Shown piece after piece: positions 54,918-57,500 of a stretch of DNA of 57,500 nt (its first letter is position 1; every line of letters starts with the position of its first letter). The position numbers and the translations under genes are program-made. Origin of the DNA: Adiantum capillus-veneris. Lineage: Eukaryota > Streptophyta > Polypodiopsida > Polypodiales > Pteridaceae. Where the stretch lies: positions 92,282,221-92,339,720 of the forward strand of contig CM043956.1 in assembly GCA_014529385.2 (NCBI GenBank), in the 5' to 3' direction. The notes under the pieces were generated by a model, which saw nothing but the letters and a program-made list of their open reading frames with translations, searched no databases and was not told the origin of the DNA.

Positions 54918-57500
54918 TCATCTTAATTCATTAGAAAGTACAAACTCGTCCGTGAACAATGGACTGAGATACAATTTCTGTAAGTATGGAATCAGAATGT
55001 CTTCAAGGTAAAAATCGAAGGAATGCCCCTCGAAAGAAGGTGGTGAGATAGTTGTTCCCGGCGGATTTAGTTCTCCCTTTTCGGGAGTATCATCAATTAG
55101 TAGTGTATTAGTTGCATCAAAGGGTACACCGATTTGGCTAAACGGTTTGTACAAAAGAGGTAATCCTGGTTTTTTAGGGTGGTAGTGGCCCTCAACAGTA
55201 ACGCATTTTCTTTGATCATACAAAAAGGCAAAATCTGACGTGTGAGCTTGGCATACACTGCAAACTATTGCAACTAGTGGCGATAAGTTTTGCCTTTGCA
55301 TTGAAGACCATATGCCAACTCTGAAGCGCGGAAGAAGAAACTCAATAAACTCCTTGGTTCCTGGACGAACCACGACTCGACAAGTTCCCATCCGAAACGT
55401 TTGCAAATCCTCAAAGGGTCCTCTGTCACCGAGAGGCACCCGCATCAGCAGCAATCCATTGACGTCCAAGATAATCAACCTCTGTAAAAGTTGACAAGTA
55501 CATATAAGTAGTTAGAAGCTGAACATATTTTGCCATACTTGAATAGACATTACCGGAACAACCGTATCTACAGGTAGCAAGGGTCCATACTGGGTCTCTG
55601 TAGTGTTCATGTCGTTGTTGCTCTCCTCCGCTTTATCTTCATAGTCATCATTCAAATCTTCATCAGGGGTCTCCCCCATGGCCCTTTCTGCCTGATTCAA
55701 GGTTGATCGGCTTGCCTCATACATCCTTTCCTGATCCATATCATTTTGCTCGTCCCGAGGCCTGCTTTCCTCATCCATATCCTTTTGCTCATCTATAGGC
55801 CTGCTTTCCTCATCTTCGGTTTCAGCCATAGGCTCTTTTGGCTGTTCCACAGGCTGACTTGCCTCTTTTATTGTCTCCTCCGGTTGAACCTTAGCTGCTT
55901 CCATATGCTCATTTGTCCTTTCCTCATCCTCGACTCTTTGATCTTCTGCTGATATGACACCCTCGGCCCGATGCGATTCCACTGTATCGGATGTAGGGGT
56001 TTGTCGTGGTGGCACGTCATGTTTTGTAAGATCAATAGTGCGCTCATCCAAGCCGCTATCTTCAAGCTCTCTAGGGCTAGACATAGTAAGCAGGTGTTGT
56101 ATTAAACTTACCCGGTATCTTTGCAAATAATCATATGTGTAGTTTTTTAAAGCACTCTACAAAATTGAAAGACCACATGATGAGAATTCTTTTATAGACT
56201 AAACCAAAACTAACTGAATGCATTGCAAAATGGGTACCTTAGTCATGAAAGGTTTTAATGCAAAGTAGCTTTGCAGGACATATTCTGCATGGAGAAGACA
56301 TCTCCAGCCGCAAGAATTCCCATCGGTTTGATTTGGGACAGGTACTTCTTTGATTGTGTCCTTGTATAGTTCATACCTTCCACATAGCTTGCCATAGGCA
56401 AGCAACAACCTCTTTATACAACTGCACAAGGCAATGTCAAGATGTTAGCATGAGGCTTCAAATTTACATGGATATCTATAATAAACACTTTCTGACACAA
56501 AACACTTACAGCCTAATTTCAGGGTGGGTTCCTTTTATTGAATTGAACACCCACACTGCTGGTTGGTCAACATCAAGGCATATGAGACTCCAGTGATGGT
56601 TGTTCTCATATGGGAAGATGATCACAGTAACTTCCAGCATAGCACAGTGGCGGAACCAGCTCTCAAAGGTCCCAGATGGACTATTCTTTTGTCTAATAAT
56701 TACAGACATTTGTGGATCAAGGAGAAACACCTCTGTGTGAGTGTGCAGTGGGAGTTGACTTTTGATCAGGCTGCAGAGACTCTACCTGAGTTAGCAAACC
56801 TATTATCTGAGTTTTCAAAGCTAGCAAGATAGTAACACTTACTTAAGACAAGCATAGATAATTGTGTCTGAAATCTGAGCATCTGGATTCTGCAATAAAT
56901 CAATGTCCACCTTTTCCAGAGCTAGGCTTCTGGTTCCATCTACAAATGGTATCTCTGCAAGCAAACCATTCTTCATTGAAAGCAGAGTTTCTTGATTCAT
57001 TGCCTCTATAGACAGGGTCACATTGCACTCTGTTTGTTTCTGGGACACCTCTGCTACTTTTGCTTTCTCCTGAAGCTCTGCTTCCCTCATTTCCTCTGTT
57101 TGGCGAGCAATAGTCTCTGCCTTTGCCCTTGTATTCACATCATGTGTGACATCTACAACTGTGAGCTGAGGCACTAGCTCCGGGGGGTATAACAAAATTT
57201 CTCTCATTTTCTTATCCTTGCAGACATTGGGGACCAGCAGTTTGTCATACCTCCACCTTATTCTTTTCAATGTCTCACTATCTTTGTCCATTATAGTAAC
57301 CCTGTGGGCATGGGCTGCAACAATGGTCATGTCACTGAAGTACTCCAGTAGGAAGTCCTCAGCTGCTTCCTGTAGAGCCATCAATGCCACCACCTTCCAC
57401 CGTTTGGTGCCCCAGGTAGCTTCATCACATATGGACCTCACCATCCTCTGGAAGGGCAGTTTTGGTATGCATAAATCTACACATTTTTGTGCCTTTCTGA
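54918..57500 (-). CDS. Histone H3-fold / Ulp1 protease / FCP1-like phosphatase fusion protein (5' end beyond window)
   Basis: Five visible exons: A, from the window edge to 56843; B, 56770-56510; C, 56421-56238; D, 56156-55554; E, 55481-54918. All introns (72, 88, 81 and 72 nt) have GT...AG ends and the phases agree. They encode 755 residues with no stop. Residues about 1-85 are a histone H3 fold (RKAQKC, LPFQRMVR, MALQEAAEDFL, HAHRVTIMDKD). About 122-160 is a charged coiled coil. About 200-380 is a C48 (Ulp1/SENP) cysteine protease with HHWSL, then Asn in the Asp position (FNS), and QTDGNSC, i.e. Gln-x5-Cys. About 385-568 is an acidic, disordered linker with EESRP.DEQ.DMD repeats. The rest is an FCP1/NLI-type HAD domain (IILDVNGLL, RPGTKEF, GIWSSM, LLIDDTPEK). 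Likely nuclear: a chromatin-bound SUMO/ubiquitin-like protease plus phosphatase (inference). A GTAAGT at 56111 and an ATG at 56084 leave open that linker plus FCP1 is a separate gene. Confidence 0.85.

Noticed and set aside
54673-54921. Open frame with Ile-Tyr and Arg-Glu repeats on the - strand
   Set aside because: It is produced by the (TA)n and (CT)n tracts downstream of the histone-protease gene's stop codon.

Overview
This window looks like nuclear DNA of a land plant with a large, repeat-rich genome. The evidence is several plant-type LTR retrotransposons whose primer-binding sites match the 3' end of initiator tRNA-Met, a CACTA (En/Spm) DNA transposon, short introns with GT...AG ends, very long (TG)n/(GA)n/(CT)n microsatellites and a plant-type FCP1-like domain. 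A fern or another large-genome lineage would fit, but the sequence alone does not name the species. No bacterial operon, rRNA or tRNA gene was found.

Layout. (1) 1-7 kb holds decayed protein genes: an unrecognised two-exon gene (+), a multi-exon DDE-transposase-like relic (-) and a small unknown gene (+). Each carries in-frame stops. (2) 7-9.7 kb is a field of dispersed repeats whose modules are separated by microsatellites, plus a 35-base poly-C run. (3) 9724-14900 is an almost intact, very young Copia element on the - strand. It has 227-bp LTRs with one difference, a GAACC target duplication, PBS and PPT, and its only visible defect is a one-base frameshift. (4) 15-19.4 kb is mostly intergenic, with a SINE-like stretch.

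(5) 19.4-51 kb is a nest of insertions. A Gypsy integrase gene (- strand) is split by a Copia element (19678-50532, TSD CAATA). That Copia's gag is split by a Gypsy element with about 2.3-kb LTRs (21741-48054, TSD AACGT). Inside that Gypsy lie a fragment of an unknown gene with a DGQH motif, a minisatellite, a truncated chromodomain Gypsy, a 173-bp satellite array and a CACTA transposon. The satellite array is itself split by a gag-only LTR element (34402-38748, TSD GAAAC). For these three TSD-bounded insertions, removing the insert plus one TSD copy gives back a continuous frame or satellite monomer, so the order of insertion can be read from sequence.

(6) 53.2-57.5 kb holds the most interesting genes: two convergent, apparently intact, intron-containing genes. 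The + strand gene (53261-54681) encodes an unrecognised protein of about 432 residues. The - strand gene (54918 to beyond the window edge) has five visible exons with canonical splice sites and consistent phases. It encodes a histone H3 fold with CENH3-like residues, then a coiled coil, an Ulp1/SENP-type C48 cysteine protease, an acidic linker and an FCP1/NLI-type HAD phosphatase domain. The histone fold and the start of the protease share one exon, so that fusion is not an artefact of exon joining. I know of no described family with this architecture; it is my main candidate for an undescribed system.
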